Source of the DNA: Lachnospiraceae bacterium UBA7598
GTDB lineage: Bacteria > Bacillota > Clostridia > Lachnospirales > Lachnospiraceae
Length of the DNA: 20,644 nt
Assembly: GCA_002474415.1 (NCBI GenBank)
Contig: DLQV01000005.1
Location: 1-20,644 of the forward strand
Direction: 5' to 3'
Part shown: piece by piece, positions 7,373 through 15,194 of the stretch
Position numbering within the stretch: the first letter of the stretch is position 1
How the letters are laid out: the number at the start of each line of letters is the position of its first letter
Program-made: the position numbers and the translations under genes
The notes under the pieces: generated by a model
Database searches by the model: none
What the model was told of the DNA's origin: nothing
What the model saw: the letters and a program-made list of their open reading frames with translations, nothing else

Positions 7373-8934
7373 TGAGAAAAAAGGCGAGTATTACTGTGTT
7401 TTCGGCCCTTGCGCTGATGCTGGTAGCACAGCTTCTTTTCACACTTTTAGAAGCAGCAAGACATTATGAGCTTCAGAAAGTATTGTATATGAACACGGAT
7501 ACCGTTTTGGAGTCAGTTTTTGCAGATTATTGCAGTCCTTTGTGGGAAACGTACAGAATCCTTGGAATACGCGTGGAAGACACAGAAGGTAAATTTTCAT
7601 TTAACAATCGGGAAGCGCAGCTGCGCAGTCTTACATCGGACCATCTTGGAAGCAAAGAACAAAAAACTTTGCTTTCCGGGATGAGTCTGTTGACCGCAGA
7701 GATGACGGATGCAAAGTATGATCCCTATCGGCTGTTGACAGATCAGAATGGCGCTGTATTTCAGAAGGCTGTGTGCACTTATATAAAAAAGAATATTGCG
7801 TATGAAATGGCAAAATCTGTTTACAACAATTATGAAGCTGTAAAAGAAGTGAAAAAAGATTACAAAGATGCAGATGATAGTATTACGGATGCGATGGACG
7901 CATTGAAACATCCGGAAAAATATGAAACCGGGGAAGCAGATCAAGCAGGTACCTCGTCATCCCGACGGTTAAAGGGTGCTGCACGCCAGGGCTATAAAAC
8001 AAAGGATCGGGACGCTGGGGAAAAGGAAGTTCCAGCAGAGAATCCTTTGGAAACGGTGACGGAAGTGAAAAAGGAAGGGGTACTATCTTTGGTTTTGCCC
8101 GAAAATGCCAAGGTATCCGGGAAATCTATTAATATAGAAGAAACTGTTTCACACAGAAACCTCGAAAAAGGTACGATGGATTCTTATGAGGGAACTGATT
8201 GGTATCAAAAAGTATTATTTCATCAGTATTTGGTTAATTATCTCGGAAACTATGTAGAGAAAAAGCAGGATCGTGTGCTGGAATATGAACTGGAATATGT
8301 TCTGGGAGGAAAAAAGAATGATGCAGATAATTTAAAAGTTGTTGCCTCAGAATTGCTTGCCATGCGGGAACCTCTGAATATGGCCTCATTAACTGCATCT
8401 TCCCAGCGACAATCAGAAGCAATGGCGCTTGCAGTTACATTGGCAGGAGCGTCAGCGAATCCGGCCGTAATTGAAGCTGTAAAATACGGAATCTTAGTGG
8501 CGTGGGCTTTTGCGGAAAGTGTGTTAGATGTAAGGACGCTATTGTCCGGGGGAAAGATCACAATGATAAAAAGTGATGCGGACTGGACTTCAAATGTACA
8601 TATGCTTCCGGAACTTTTGTCAGGCTGGTCTGTGGCGAGGGATTGTTCCCAGGGCCTGGATTATGGACAGTATGCTGCTATTTTGCTTTTGTTTCATGGG
8701 GAAAATACGCTTGCGATGCGCACCATGGATGTGGAGGAAGCGTACGTACAAACGCAGGAAGGGTATGAAAATTTTCAGATGGACCATGTTTTGTGTGAGA
8801 CAGAGCTAACAGCCACTTATGAATTCCGACCGGTATTCCTTGGATTTGTGACAATTCTTGAAAATTATTCGAGTGGGTTTCGAATTCAAAATCATTCCGG
8901 ATACAGTTATTTTCATGGGAAGGAGGGGAGATAA
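7372..8934 (+). CDS. DUF5702 protein, pilus-associated (TadG-like)
   Basis: A 520-residue protein starting at GTG 7372, with GGAGAGG four bases upstream and a one-base overlap with flp. Residues 1-5 are basic, 6-27 (SITVFSALALMLVAQLLFTL and on) form one membrane helix, and the remaining 490 residues are predicted outside the cell. The N-terminus resembles pseudopilins, but the pre-helix residue is alanine (A5) and position +5 is phenylalanine, so it probably is not cut by a prepilin peptidase. DUF5702 proteins occur in Clostridia Tad loci next to TadE-like genes. A Lys/Glu/Ser-rich, low-complexity stretch (about 165-245) divides the outside part. A minor pilin or surface scaffold role, comparable to TadG, is inferred from location only. 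Confidence 0.7.
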   Translation: MRKKASITVFSALALMLVAQLLFTLLEAARHYELQKVLYMNTDTVLESVFADYCSPLWETYRILGIRVEDTEGKFSFNNREAQLRSLTSDHLGSKEQKTLLSGMSLLTAEMTDAKYDPYRLLTDQNGAVFQKAVCTYIKKNIAYEMAKSVYNNYEAVKEVKKDYKDADDSITDAMDALKHPEKYETGEADQAGTSSSRRLKGAARQGYKTKDRDAGEKEVPAENPLETVTEVKKEGVLSLVLPENAKVSGKSINIEETVSHRNLEKGTMDSYEGTDWYQKVLFHQYLVNYLGNYVEKKQDRVLEYELEYVLGGKKNDADNLKVVASELLAMREPLNMASLTASSQRQSEAMALAVTLAGASANPAVIEAVKYGILVAWAFAESVLDVRTLLSGGKITMIKSDADWTSNVHMLPELLSGWSVARDCSQGLDYGQYAAILLLFHGENTLAMRTMDVEEAYVQTQEGYENFQMDHVLCETELTATYEFRPVFLGFVTILENYSSGFRIQNHSGYSYFHGKEGR

Positions 8935-8936
8935 GG

Positions 8937-9848
8937 ATGTCTTTTGGACAATGGAAACAGACAATTACCCTCAAATTTCAATCTTTTCCGAAGCAGGCAG
9001 GTATTCATAAGATAATAAACGAACCCATAGATTCGATTCCGCAAGCCGTTATCTATGAACAGAAAGAAGATCCATGCCAAAAGGCATCCTTATGTTCCTT
9101 TTTTAAAGGATCGTATACGCTGGAAGCTGCGGTAATTATTCCGGTCACAGCGGTGTTTTTTATTACGCTATTATTTTTCTTCCGGGTTTTGCAGATACAG
9201 ACGGAAGTTCAGGAGGCATTGAATTATGCCAGTAGAAAGACGGCGTGTGAAGCAGCGGCGGTTTCTTCACAAACAGGGCTGTTGTTATCGGCAGAGTCAT
9301 ATTTTCGAAAAGAGTTGGAAACATATAGCTTGCCGGAAAAATATATTGGCGGAGGAAAACATGCAATTACGATGGCAAAATCCGATTTGTCAGGTAATTA
9401 TATTGATTTGCAGGTTCATTATTACTTAAAACTTCCAATTACTTTTTTTGATGTAAAAGGTGTCAGTATATGTCAGAAAAGTAAGAGTCATAAGTGGATT
9501 GGTGACCGTGAAGATGGAGAACAGAATGATTATGTGTATGTTACAAAACATGGAACTGTTTATCATAGGAGTAGAAAATGTCATTATCTGGATTTGAGTA
9601 TCACAGGTACCGATTTTGCGCGAATAAATGGTATGAGAAACAAAAACGATCATAAATACAGCGCGTGTTCTGAATGCGTGGCAAAAAATCGTATTCAAAA
9701 ATGGGTTTATGTGACAGATTATGGTACTTGTTACCACAGTAATCTTGCCTGTAGTGGATTAAAAAGAACCATTTATCTGGTTCTTCTGGAAGAAACAGGA
9801 GGAAAAAGGGCATGTGGCAAGTGTGGATCAGATGTGGAGGTGAATTAA
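8937..9848 (+). CDS. TadE-like pseudopilin fused to two His/Cys repeats
   Basis: A 303-residue protein. A 58-residue N-terminal leader ends KG (57-58), then SYTLEAAVIIPVTAVFFITL begins: E63 is at +5 after G58, as in TadE pseudopilins. After the helix (about 59-85) and a pilin-like body (to about 185) come two copies of a motif VYVTxxGTxYHxxxxCxxL...ACxxC. Copy 1 has H210, C215, C244, C247; copy 2 has H267, C272, C293, C296. Four such ligands per copy suggest metal binding; the motif resembles the YHxxxCxxL...CxxC modules seen at the ends of some secreted proteins. ATG 8937 follows AGGAGGGGAG. The long leader is unusual for a prepilin. Pilin identity is firm; the role of the repeats is unknown. 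Confidence 0.75.
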   Translation: MSFGQWKQTITLKFQSFPKQAGIHKIINEPIDSIPQAVIYEQKEDPCQKASLCSFFKGSYTLEAAVIIPVTAVFFITLLFFFRVLQIQTEVQEALNYASRKTACEAAAVSSQTGLLLSAESYFRKELETYSLPEKYIGGGKHAITMAKSDLSGNYIDLQVHYYLKLPITFFDVKGVSICQKSKSHKWIGDREDGEQNDYVYVTKHGTVYHRSRKCHYLDLSITGTDFARINGMRNKNDHKYSACSECVAKNRIQKWVYVTDYGTCYHSNLACSGLKRTIYLVLLEETGGKRACGKCGSDVEVN

Positions 9849-9852
9849 GATA

Positions 9853-10293
9853 ATGCAGAATTACTATGAAATGATCAGAATGTGTATACTGACCTGTGGA
9901 CTGACAGGATTATCCGTGGAAGATATAAGAAAACATGAACTTCATGGCTGGTTGATTTTGCTGCTTGGAGGATTGGGAACAGTTGTATCGTTACTGGGCG
10001 GTGGATGGAAAGATACAGGATATTTTTTAGGAATGCTGCCGGGAGTATTTGTGCTGATACTGGCGTGGAGTACAAGAGAAAGTATCGGTTATGGGGACGG
10101 ATTGGTAATTTTAAGTATGGGATGTTTTTATGCGCTGGGACAAATGATAGGAATTATTATGCTTGCAATTACATTTGCGGGAATTGCAGCACTTGTATTG
10201 CTGGTTTTTTTGCATAAAAACAGAAAATGTGAGCTTCCATTTGTGCCATTTCTTTTAGGTGCACATCTGATTGTGTGGGGATTACAGAGATAA
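9853..10293 (+). CDS. Second prepilin peptidase-like protein (A24 family)
   Basis: A 146-residue membrane protein with four or five hydrophobic segments. The catalytic pair of the A24 aspartyl family is present: D24 in EDIRKHELHG and D82 in the motif GYGD (79-82). It lacks the N-methyltransferase domain of the PilD type, as TadV-type enzymes do. Compared with the first peptidase of the operon it is shorter and only distantly similar. The start at 9853 has GGAGGTGA about nine bases upstream, inside the end of the preceding gene. It lies between two TadE-like pilin genes, so it may mature those while the first enzyme handles Flp; this division is a guess from gene order. Confidence 0.85.
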   Translation: MQNYYEMIRMCILTCGLTGLSVEDIRKHELHGWLILLLGGLGTVVSLLGGGWKDTGYFLGMLPGVFVLILAWSTRESIGYGDGLVILSMGCFYALGQMIGIIMLAITFAGIAALVLLVFLHKNRKCELPFVPFLLGAHLIVWGLQR

Positions 10294-10307
10294 GAGGAGA
10301 CAAAAAC

Positions 10308-10505
10308 ATGAAATGGAGAGGGAGTTATACGGTAGAGGCGGCTTTAATTGTACCAATTTTAATATGGACTATGATGGCAGCTATGTGTACAGGAATTGAA
10401 TTGCTAAAAGAAGTTCGGGCGGAACATGAGGAAAAACAGATCGAAGATTTATGGGCAGTAGATTCTTTTTATAAATATCAGGTTTTAAAAGAGGTGAAAA
10501 AATGA
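10308..10505 (+). CDS. Tiny TadE-like pseudopilin (65 residues)
   Basis: A 65-residue prepilin. MKWRG is the leader, then SYTVEAALIVPILIWTMMAA: cleavage after G5 places E10 at +5, with the SYTVEAALIVP signature of TadE-like proteins. One membrane helix (about 6-28) is followed by a short charged tail rich in Glu and Lys. Typical TadE proteins are two or more times longer, so this one is little more than the pilin stem and may sit within the fibre or at its base. The start at 10308 has GAGGAGA seven bases upstream; an in-frame ATG at 10275 lies in the previous gene and lacks such a site. The stop overlaps the FHA gene start as ATGA. Confidence 0.8.
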   Translation: MKWRGSYTVEAALIVPILIWTMMAAMCTGIELLKEVRAEHEEKQIEDLWAVDSFYKYQVLKEVKK

Positions 10506-11758
10506 TCAATCGGGAAATTATATATGAAAGAAATCTTACAGGAAGTTACATGAAAATTGCGGCGGGAATGCATGCGGGGCTGGATGAAAAACTGATGTTA
10601 CAGAGAAAATTGCCGGGACTTCTTGCTGTGGAAAAAGCTTATGTGGATGGAGACGGACAGTACTGGTATAACATATCCGGTAAACAGTCACTGGATATGT
10701 ATTGCAGGGTAAAAGAGATTAATATTTCTTTCATCGAAAAATTGATTATGAGTATTTGCAGTGAAATGGAGATCCTGGAATGGAATCTGATTCAGACAAA
10801 TTGTCTGATGCTCGATCCGGAGTTGATATTTATCACCAACAGTAATCAGGAAATTATTTTTACGGTGTATCCGGGCAGCAGTGGAACCATTGAGATGGAA
10901 TTTCAGCAACTGATGGAATTTTTGCTTACAAAAGTGGATCATAAAGATGCCCAGGCGGTAAAAGCCGCATATGGCATTTATGAAAAAACACTTATGGATG
11001 GGTATTCGATTACAGATATTCGGGATGAAATTATAAAAAGCAAGCAAAAAGAAGTGAAAAAAGATTTCGGAGAAGAAATTGAAAGAAGCAGATTGGATAA
11101 AGGATGGAAAGAAGAAAAATATCAACCCATAGTTCCTGAAAAGAAGAGTGAAGACTTATCAAACAGGAAACGGAGAGATACGACTGTAAAAAGGGAGCAC
11201 GGGCGAAAAAGAGAGGCGAAGAAAACAGGAGAAAAACAGGAAAAGGAGTGGGTCAGAAAATTAAAAAAGATATTGCAGGAAATCGGACTTCTGGAAGAGG
11301 AAGAAACGGAAGATCGTGTGCCTGAATATCACAAAAGAAAAGAAGAACGTATGCGAGATACCCGAAAATCTGTGGAATCTGCTGTGGTATATCCACAAGA
11401 GGAAATAAAAACAGTGGCGCAGCCGGAATATCGGCCAACCGTTTGTCTGAGCAGCATGACCGGGAAAACCAGAGGAATATTATTATATCAGGGGGCGGAA
11501 ACGTACGAGGATATCTGTGTCACAAAGAAAATGACAAGGATCGGTTATGGTCCCGATGCAGATGTACAAATACAGGCGGATACAGTCAGTCAGCTACATG
11601 CGCGCATTGATTATGATGGGGAAACTTATTATATTGAGGATTTAAATTCAACAAATGGTACTTTTGTGAATGATGAGCCGCTGGCTTACAAAGAGAGAAG
11701 AAAATTAAACAGTAATGACATGATCCGTTTCGCGGATGTCCGATATCGTTTTTGCTAA
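10502..11758 (+). CDS. DUF6382 and FHA domain protein
   Basis: A 418-residue cytoplasmic protein with no membrane helix. Residues 1-180 match the DUF6382 type of N-terminal domain; 180-290 is a very basic and acidic, low-complexity linker; about 320-418 is a forkhead-associated (FHA) domain. FHA key residues are present: R346 (RIGYG), S363 and H366 (SQLHA), N385 and G386 (STNGT). FHA domains bind phosphothreonine, so this protein may read Ser/Thr kinase signals for the Tad machine; related FHA-bearing proteins occur in other secretion systems. No kinase lies in this window. It is the last gene of the operon, overlapping the pseudopilin gene by four bases. Confidence 0.85.
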   Translation: MINREIIYERNLTGSYMKIAAGMHAGLDEKLMLQRKLPGLLAVEKAYVDGDGQYWYNISGKQSLDMYCRVKEINISFIEKLIMSICSEMEILEWNLIQTNCLMLDPELIFITNSNQEIIFTVYPGSSGTIEMEFQQLMEFLLTKVDHKDAQAVKAAYGIYEKTLMDGYSITDIRDEIIKSKQKEVKKDFGEEIERSRLDKGWKEEKYQPIVPEKKSEDLSNRKRRDTTVKREHGRKREAKKTGEKQEKEWVRKLKKILQEIGLLEEEETEDRVPEYHKRKEERMRDTRKSVESAVVYPQEEIKTVAQPEYRPTVCLSSMTGKTRGILLYQGAETYEDICVTKKMTRIGYGPDADVQIQADTVSQLHARIDYDGETYYIEDLNSTNGTFVNDEPLAYKERRKLNSNDMIRFADVRYRFC

Positions 11759-11763
11759 CTGCC

Positions 11764-11792
11764 TTGTCTTTCCAAACGGAAGTGAGTATACT
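11764..11792 (+). promoter_or_regulatory. Candidate sigma-A promoter of the rhomboid-HIT unit
   Basis: TTGTCT (11764-11769), 17-base spacer, TATACT (11787-11792). The -35 matches 4 of 6 and the -10 matches 5 of 6. It lies in the 66-base gap after the Tad operon, with the start near 11799 and the rhomboid ATG at 11825. No terminator was seen between the Tad operon and this point, so read-through from the operon is also possible. Confidence 0.5.
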
Positions 11793-11824
11793 GATAGCAT
11801 GTGAAAAAATCAGGAGGGAAAAGC

Positions 11825-12448
11825 ATGCCACAAAAAAAGAAACTTCCATTCGTGACCGTGGGATTTGTTGTAGTAAATATCCTTGTTTATGTGATTTTAG
11901 AAATCCTCGGAAATACGGAAAACTCGGAATTCATGGTGAAAATGGGGGCGGTCTGGCCGCCATATGTGAAGCAGGGAGAATACTGGAGACTGTTTACAGC
12001 CACTTTTATGCATTTTGGATTTGAACATATTCTGAATAATATGCTGGTACTGATCTGTGCAGGGCCGATTCTGGAAAAGGCGATGGGGCATATCAAATAT
12101 TTGTGCCTGTATCTGATCGCCGGTGTGGGTGGAAGTACACTGTCCTATGTGTAGATGATTGCGCGGGGAAAGTATGATGTATCGGCAGGAGCATCCGGTG
12201 CTATTTTTGGTATTATCGGGGCATTGCTGTGGATTGTGATTATACATAAAGGAAGATATGAATCTCTGACAGGGAAAGGGCTGCTGTTTATGATCGTAAT
12301 CAGCCTGTACTATGGAATTACCAGTGTGGATGTGGATAACTGGGCGCACGTCGGTGGCCTTGCGATGGGATTTGTTCTTGCAATTATTTTATACCGGAAA
12401 CCTCGTAAAGCAGTTGATTTATCGGGGGAAAATCCCTATACTAATTAG
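11825..12448 (+). pseudogene. Rhomboid intramembrane protease, interrupted by in-frame TAG
   Basis: One reading frame of 207 sense/stop codons with a TAG at 12152-12154 (codon 110). Before it, 109 residues carry the WRLFTATFMH segment and HILNNM of rhomboids; after it, 97 residues carry the active site GASGAIFG (Ser at codon 124) and NWAHVGG (His at codon 175). Both halves together match a complete rhomboid of about 206 residues with no shift or loss, so a single substitution such as CAG to TAG explains it. The start at 11825 follows AGGAGGGA; GTG 11801 lies further upstream. TAG is the normal stop of several genes here (flagellin, tadB, flp, coaX), so general amber suppression is unlikely. 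An ATG directly follows the TAG, but no ribosome site precedes it. Sequencing error is possible. Confidence 0.75.
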
Positions 12449-12472
12449 TATCAAAGCAAGGAGAGTATACCG

Positions 12473-13462
12473 ATGAAAATCAATGTGTATTATGGAGGCC
12501 GGGGACTTTTGGATGACCCGACACTGTATGTATTAAAAAAGATGGAAGATGTTTTACGGGAACTTCGGGTAAACATCGAACGATTCAATATATATGAGCA
12601 CAAAAATGAAATCGCAACACTTCCGCTGACATTCAAAGAGGCAGACGGAATTATTCTTGCCACAACGATTGAGTGGCTGGGAATTGGTGGTTATATGCAG
12701 CAGTTTCTGGATGCCTGCTGGTTATATGGAGACAAAGAAAAAATCAGCCATACGTATATGCAGCCGATCGTTATGTCCACAACTTATGGAGAGCGCGAGG
12801 GAGAACTGACGCTGATGAACGCATGGGAGATTCTGGGTGGATTACCTTGTGCAGGGTTATGCGGATACGTAGAGGATCTGGTGGAGTTCAAGCAGAATAA
12901 AGATTATACGCTGATCATTGAAAAGAAAGCGGAAAACCTGTACCGGACCATTTCCCAGAAGATCAAAAATCTTCCGACCAGTAATCAGGCAGTAAAGCAG
13001 AGTGTTCTGCGGACACAGCAGCTGAACCTGACACCGCAGGAGAGCGAGCAGCTCTCGAAATACGTATCGGATGATACTTATGTGAAGCAGCAGAAAGAGG
13101 ATATTGAGGAACTGGCATCAATGTTCAAAGATATGCTTGGAAAGCCGGATGATGATATGGATACTCCATTTGTGAAGGAACTGGAAAGTCACTTTGTATC
13201 TACTGAGGATTTTGCTGCCAGCTATTCCTTCATTATCGAAGGAATCAAAAAGCCATTGTATGTAGCAATTCAAAACGGAGAATTGGAGATTCATTACGGA
13301 CAGGAAGAAAAGATTGACGTGGTTGCAAAATTAAGCAGAGATGTCCTGCAGTCAATCATTGATGGACGGATGACATTCCAGAGAGCGTTTATGACGGGTG
13401 AGATGACAGCGAAAGGAAATTTTAAAACGCTTCGTATGCTCGATCAGATATTTGTATTTTAG
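12473..13462 (+). CDS. Flavodoxin-fold and SCP2-type domain protein
   Basis: A 329-residue cytoplasmic protein. Residues 1-160 look like an NAD(P)H-dependent FMN reductase/flavodoxin fold: a Rossmann-type start MKINVYYGGRGL, then ADGIILATTIEWLGIGGYMQ (57-76) matching the region that contacts flavin in that family. Residues about 230-329 resemble an SCP2 sterol-carrier fold ending in the short-helix pattern of that family. The function is unknown: a flavin-dependent oxidoreductase with a lipid- or hydrophobic-ligand-binding tail is a reasonable guess. AAGGAG lies eight bases before the ATG. It follows the rhomboid gene by 24 bases and precedes the HIT gene by 11, so the three are likely one transcript. 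Confidence 0.7.
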   Translation: MKINVYYGGRGLLDDPTLYVLKKMEDVLRELRVNIERFNIYEHKNEIATLPLTFKEADGIILATTIEWLGIGGYMQQFLDACWLYGDKEKISHTYMQPIVMSTTYGEREGELTLMNAWEILGGLPCAGLCGYVEDLVEFKQNKDYTLIIEKKAENLYRTISQKIKNLPTSNQAVKQSVLRTQQLNLTPQESEQLSKYVSDDTYVKQQKEDIEELASMFKDMLGKPDDDMDTPFVKELESHFVSTEDFAASYSFIIEGIKKPLYVAIQNGELEIHYGQEEKIDVVAKLSRDVLQSIIDGRMTFQRAFMTGEMTAKGNFKTLRMLDQIFVF

Positions 13463-13473
13463 GAGGCAAAAAA

Positions 13474-13884
13474 ATGAAAGACGACAATTGTATTTTTTGT
13501 AAACTGGCAAACGGAGATATTCCGACCAATACGATCTATGAAGATGCGGATTTCCGTGTAATTCTGGATGCAAGCCCTGCAACCAAAGGACATGCGCTGA
13601 TTCTGCCAAAACAGCATTATGCAAATATGTTTGAAATTGATGATGAAGTACTCGGAAAGGCTGCAAAGCTTGCAAAGAAAGTCATCACACATGAAAAAGA
13701 AGTACTGGGATGTGACGGGTACAATGTGCTTCAGAACAATGGCGAAGCAGCCGGACAGACGGTATTCCATTTCCATATGCATCTGATTCCGCGTAAAGCA
13801 GGAGATCAGGCAGTTCCTGAGTGGGAGCATTTATCTCTTTCTGATGAAGAGATGAAAGACATCTGCGATAAGATGAAGATGTAA
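13474..13884 (+). CDS. HIT family protein (HinT-like)
   Basis: A 136-residue cytoplasmic nucleotide-binding hydrolase or transferase of the histidine-triad family. The signature HFHMH (99-103) inside VFHFHMHLIPR is intact. CxxC at C6 and C9 (CIFC) plus H48 suggest the structural zinc site found in bacterial HinT proteins. HinT enzymes hydrolyse AMP-linked phosphoramidates such as AMP-lysine; the natural substrate is not settled. The ribosome site TAGGAGG lies a few bases upstream of the start. It ends the rhomboid-SCP2-HIT unit and is followed by a terminator. Confidence 0.92.
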   Translation: MKDDNCIFCKLANGDIPTNTIYEDADFRVILDASPATKGHALILPKQHYANMFEIDDEVLGKAAKLAKKVITHEKEVLGCDGYNVLQNNGEAAGQTVFHFHMHLIPRKAGDQAVPEWEHLSLSDEEMKDICDKMKM

Positions 13885-13908
13885 GGAAAAATCCGTATCT
13901 CTATATAG

Positions 13909-13967
13909 AAAAATATGCATATCGCTGTAAATGAAATATGTACAGCAGATATGCATATTTTTGTTTT
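13909..13967. terminator. Bidirectional terminator between the HIT gene and murG
   Basis: Outer stem 13909-13923 pairs with 13948-13962 over 15 base pairs (AAAAATATGCATATC and its complement). A bulged A (13947) separates it from the inner stem GCTGTA (13924-13929) / TACAGC (13941-13946). The plus strand ends in TTTTTGTTTT; the minus strand ends in a U-run from the A-run at 13909-13913. The convergent HIT and murG genes share it. Confidence 0.88.
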
Positions 13968-13973
13968 GGTAGA

Positions 13974-15050
13974 TTATTTAGAAACACTTTCAATCAGTTT
14001 TAAAATGGTTCCGATGGAATCCATCTGACCGCTTTCTGACATGGTACGGATGTATTTTTCGCGGTTGGCATATACTTCATGCACAGCGTCAAGTAATGTC
14101 TGATCGGTCAGTTTTTCTTCTTCAATTACATAAGAGAACCCTTGTTTTGCAAAAGATTTCGCATTTAAAATCTGGTCACCACGGCTGGCAGCGGCAGAAA
14201 GTGGAATCAGGATGTTTGGCTTGTGCAATGCAAGAAGTTCACAGATGGAATTTGCGCCTGCGCGGGAGATCGCAAGATCTGCCAATGCAAACATATCGGT
14301 CAGTTCTGCACTTGCATATTCAAACTGGGCATAGCCAATCACGCCTTTTAATTTCTCATCGAGATTTCCTTTTCCACAAAGATGAATGATATAAAATTGT
14401 TCTAACAGTTCCGGAAGAACTTTCCGTACTGCTTCATTGATTACCTTAGAACCTGAGCTTCCACCGACGATCAGGAGTACCGGTTTATTATGATCCGGGA
14501 AACCGCAGTAATGGAGCGATTTTTCCGCATCCCCGTGGAACAGTTCCCGGCGGATCGGAGAACCGGTTAAGACCGCTTTTTCCGATGGGAGATATTTCAT
14601 GGTTTCCGGGAAATTACAGCATACTTTTTTGGCACCGCGGATAGCGATTCGGTTTGCAAGTCCTGGTGTGATGTCGGATTCGTGGATAATTGCCGGAATA
14701 TGGCAGTGCTTTGCAGCAAGGACAACTGGAACGGATACAAATCCACCTTTGGAAAAGACAACATCCGGTTTGAGCTTGCGCAGGATAGAGATTGCCTGCC
14801 CATATCCTTTTAATACTTTAAATGGATCGGAAAAGTTTTTCCAATCGAAGTAACGACGGAGCTTACCGGAGGAAATCCCAATGTAAGGGATTTTTTGTGC
14901 TTCAATCAGTTCTTTTTCCATTCCGTTGTAGGATCCGATGTATGTAATTTCATAACCGGCTTCCTGCAATGCCGGCATAAGGGCAATGTTTGGAGTAACA
15001 TGTCCGGCAGTTCCACCACCGGTCATAACGATTTTTTTTGATTTAGCCAT
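13974..15050 (-). CDS. murG: MurG, lipid II-forming GlcNAc transferase
   Basis: A 358-residue membrane-associated GT-B glycosyltransferase. It adds GlcNAc from UDP-GlcNAc to undecaprenyl-PP-MurNAc-pentapeptide on the inner face of the membrane, making lipid II for peptidoglycan. The N-terminal glycine-rich loop is [11 protein letters not shown] (11-21). The C-terminal half has [10 protein letters not shown] and [20 protein letters not shown], the UDP-GlcNAc site. Length is normal. The start at 15050 has AGAGG about nine bases upstream on the minus strand; longer upstream readings cross the promoter and are not credible. It stands alone here, outside a division and cell wall cluster, which is common for murG copies in Clostridia. 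Confidence 0.95.
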   Translation of the reverse strand: MAKSKKIVMTGGGTAGHVTPNIALMPALQEAGYEITYIGSYNGMEKELIEAQKIPYIGISSGKLRRYFDWKNFSDPFKVLKGYGQAISILRKLKPDVVFSKGGFVSVPVVLAAKHCHIPAIIHESDITPGLANRIAIRGAKKVCCNFPETMKYLPSEKAVLTGSPIRRELFHGDAEKSLHYCGFPDHNKPVLLIVGGSSGSKVINEAVRKVLPELLEQFYIIHLCGKGNLDEKLKGVIGYAQFEYASAELTDMFALADLAISRAGANSICELLALHKPNILIPLSAAASRGDQILNAKSFAKQGFSYVIEEEKLTDQTLLDAVHEVYANREKYIRTMSESGQMDSIGTILKLIESVSK

Positions 15051-15081
15051 TCGATATTTCCTCTTTTCTTTACTTAAGTCA

Positions 15082-15110
15082 ACTCTATATGATCCATATA
15101 GAAATGTCAA
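15082..15110 (-). promoter_or_regulatory. murG promoter with a palindrome in the spacer
   Basis: On the minus strand: TTGACA (15110-15105), 17 bases, TAGAGT (15087-15082). The -35 is perfect, the -10 matches 4 of 6. The spacer holds a perfect inverted repeat, CTATATG-ATC-CATATAG (15085-15101), with 7-base arms, a plausible operator. Confidence 0.55.
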
Positions 15111-15194
15111 GCAATGGCAACAGTAACCAGCGTATCTGACGAATCTGTCGAAACTTGCGACCGAAAGGATATTCCGGAGCAGACGTTCTTTCAT

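Larger units (their letters stand above)
2474..11758 (+). other. Tad (type IVb pilus) operon of eleven genes
   Basis: Eleven plus-strand genes from the first prepilin peptidase to the DUF6382-FHA gene. Gaps never exceed 16 bases and four junctions overlap (8, 62, 1 and 4 bases), and no terminator was seen inside, so this reads as a single transcription unit. Core Tad parts are present: prepilin peptidases, TadZ-like, TadA, TadB, TadC, Flp and TadE-like pilins. Outer-membrane parts (secretin CpaC/RcpA, TadD, CpaB) are absent, as expected for a Gram-positive cell. Confidence 0.88.

Noticed and set aside
12152..12154. TAG read as a sense codon by a genome-wide recoding
   Set aside because: Flagellin, tadB, flp and coaX here all end in TAG, so TAG works as an ordinary stop.
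11887..12349. Reverse-strand and out-of-frame reading frames over the rhomboid gene
   Set aside because: No ribosome sites and no family resemblance; they are shadows of the plus-strand frame.
13459..13830. Reverse reading frame opposite the HIT gene
   Set aside because: Lies across a well-supported HIT gene and shows no ribosome site or recognisable domain.
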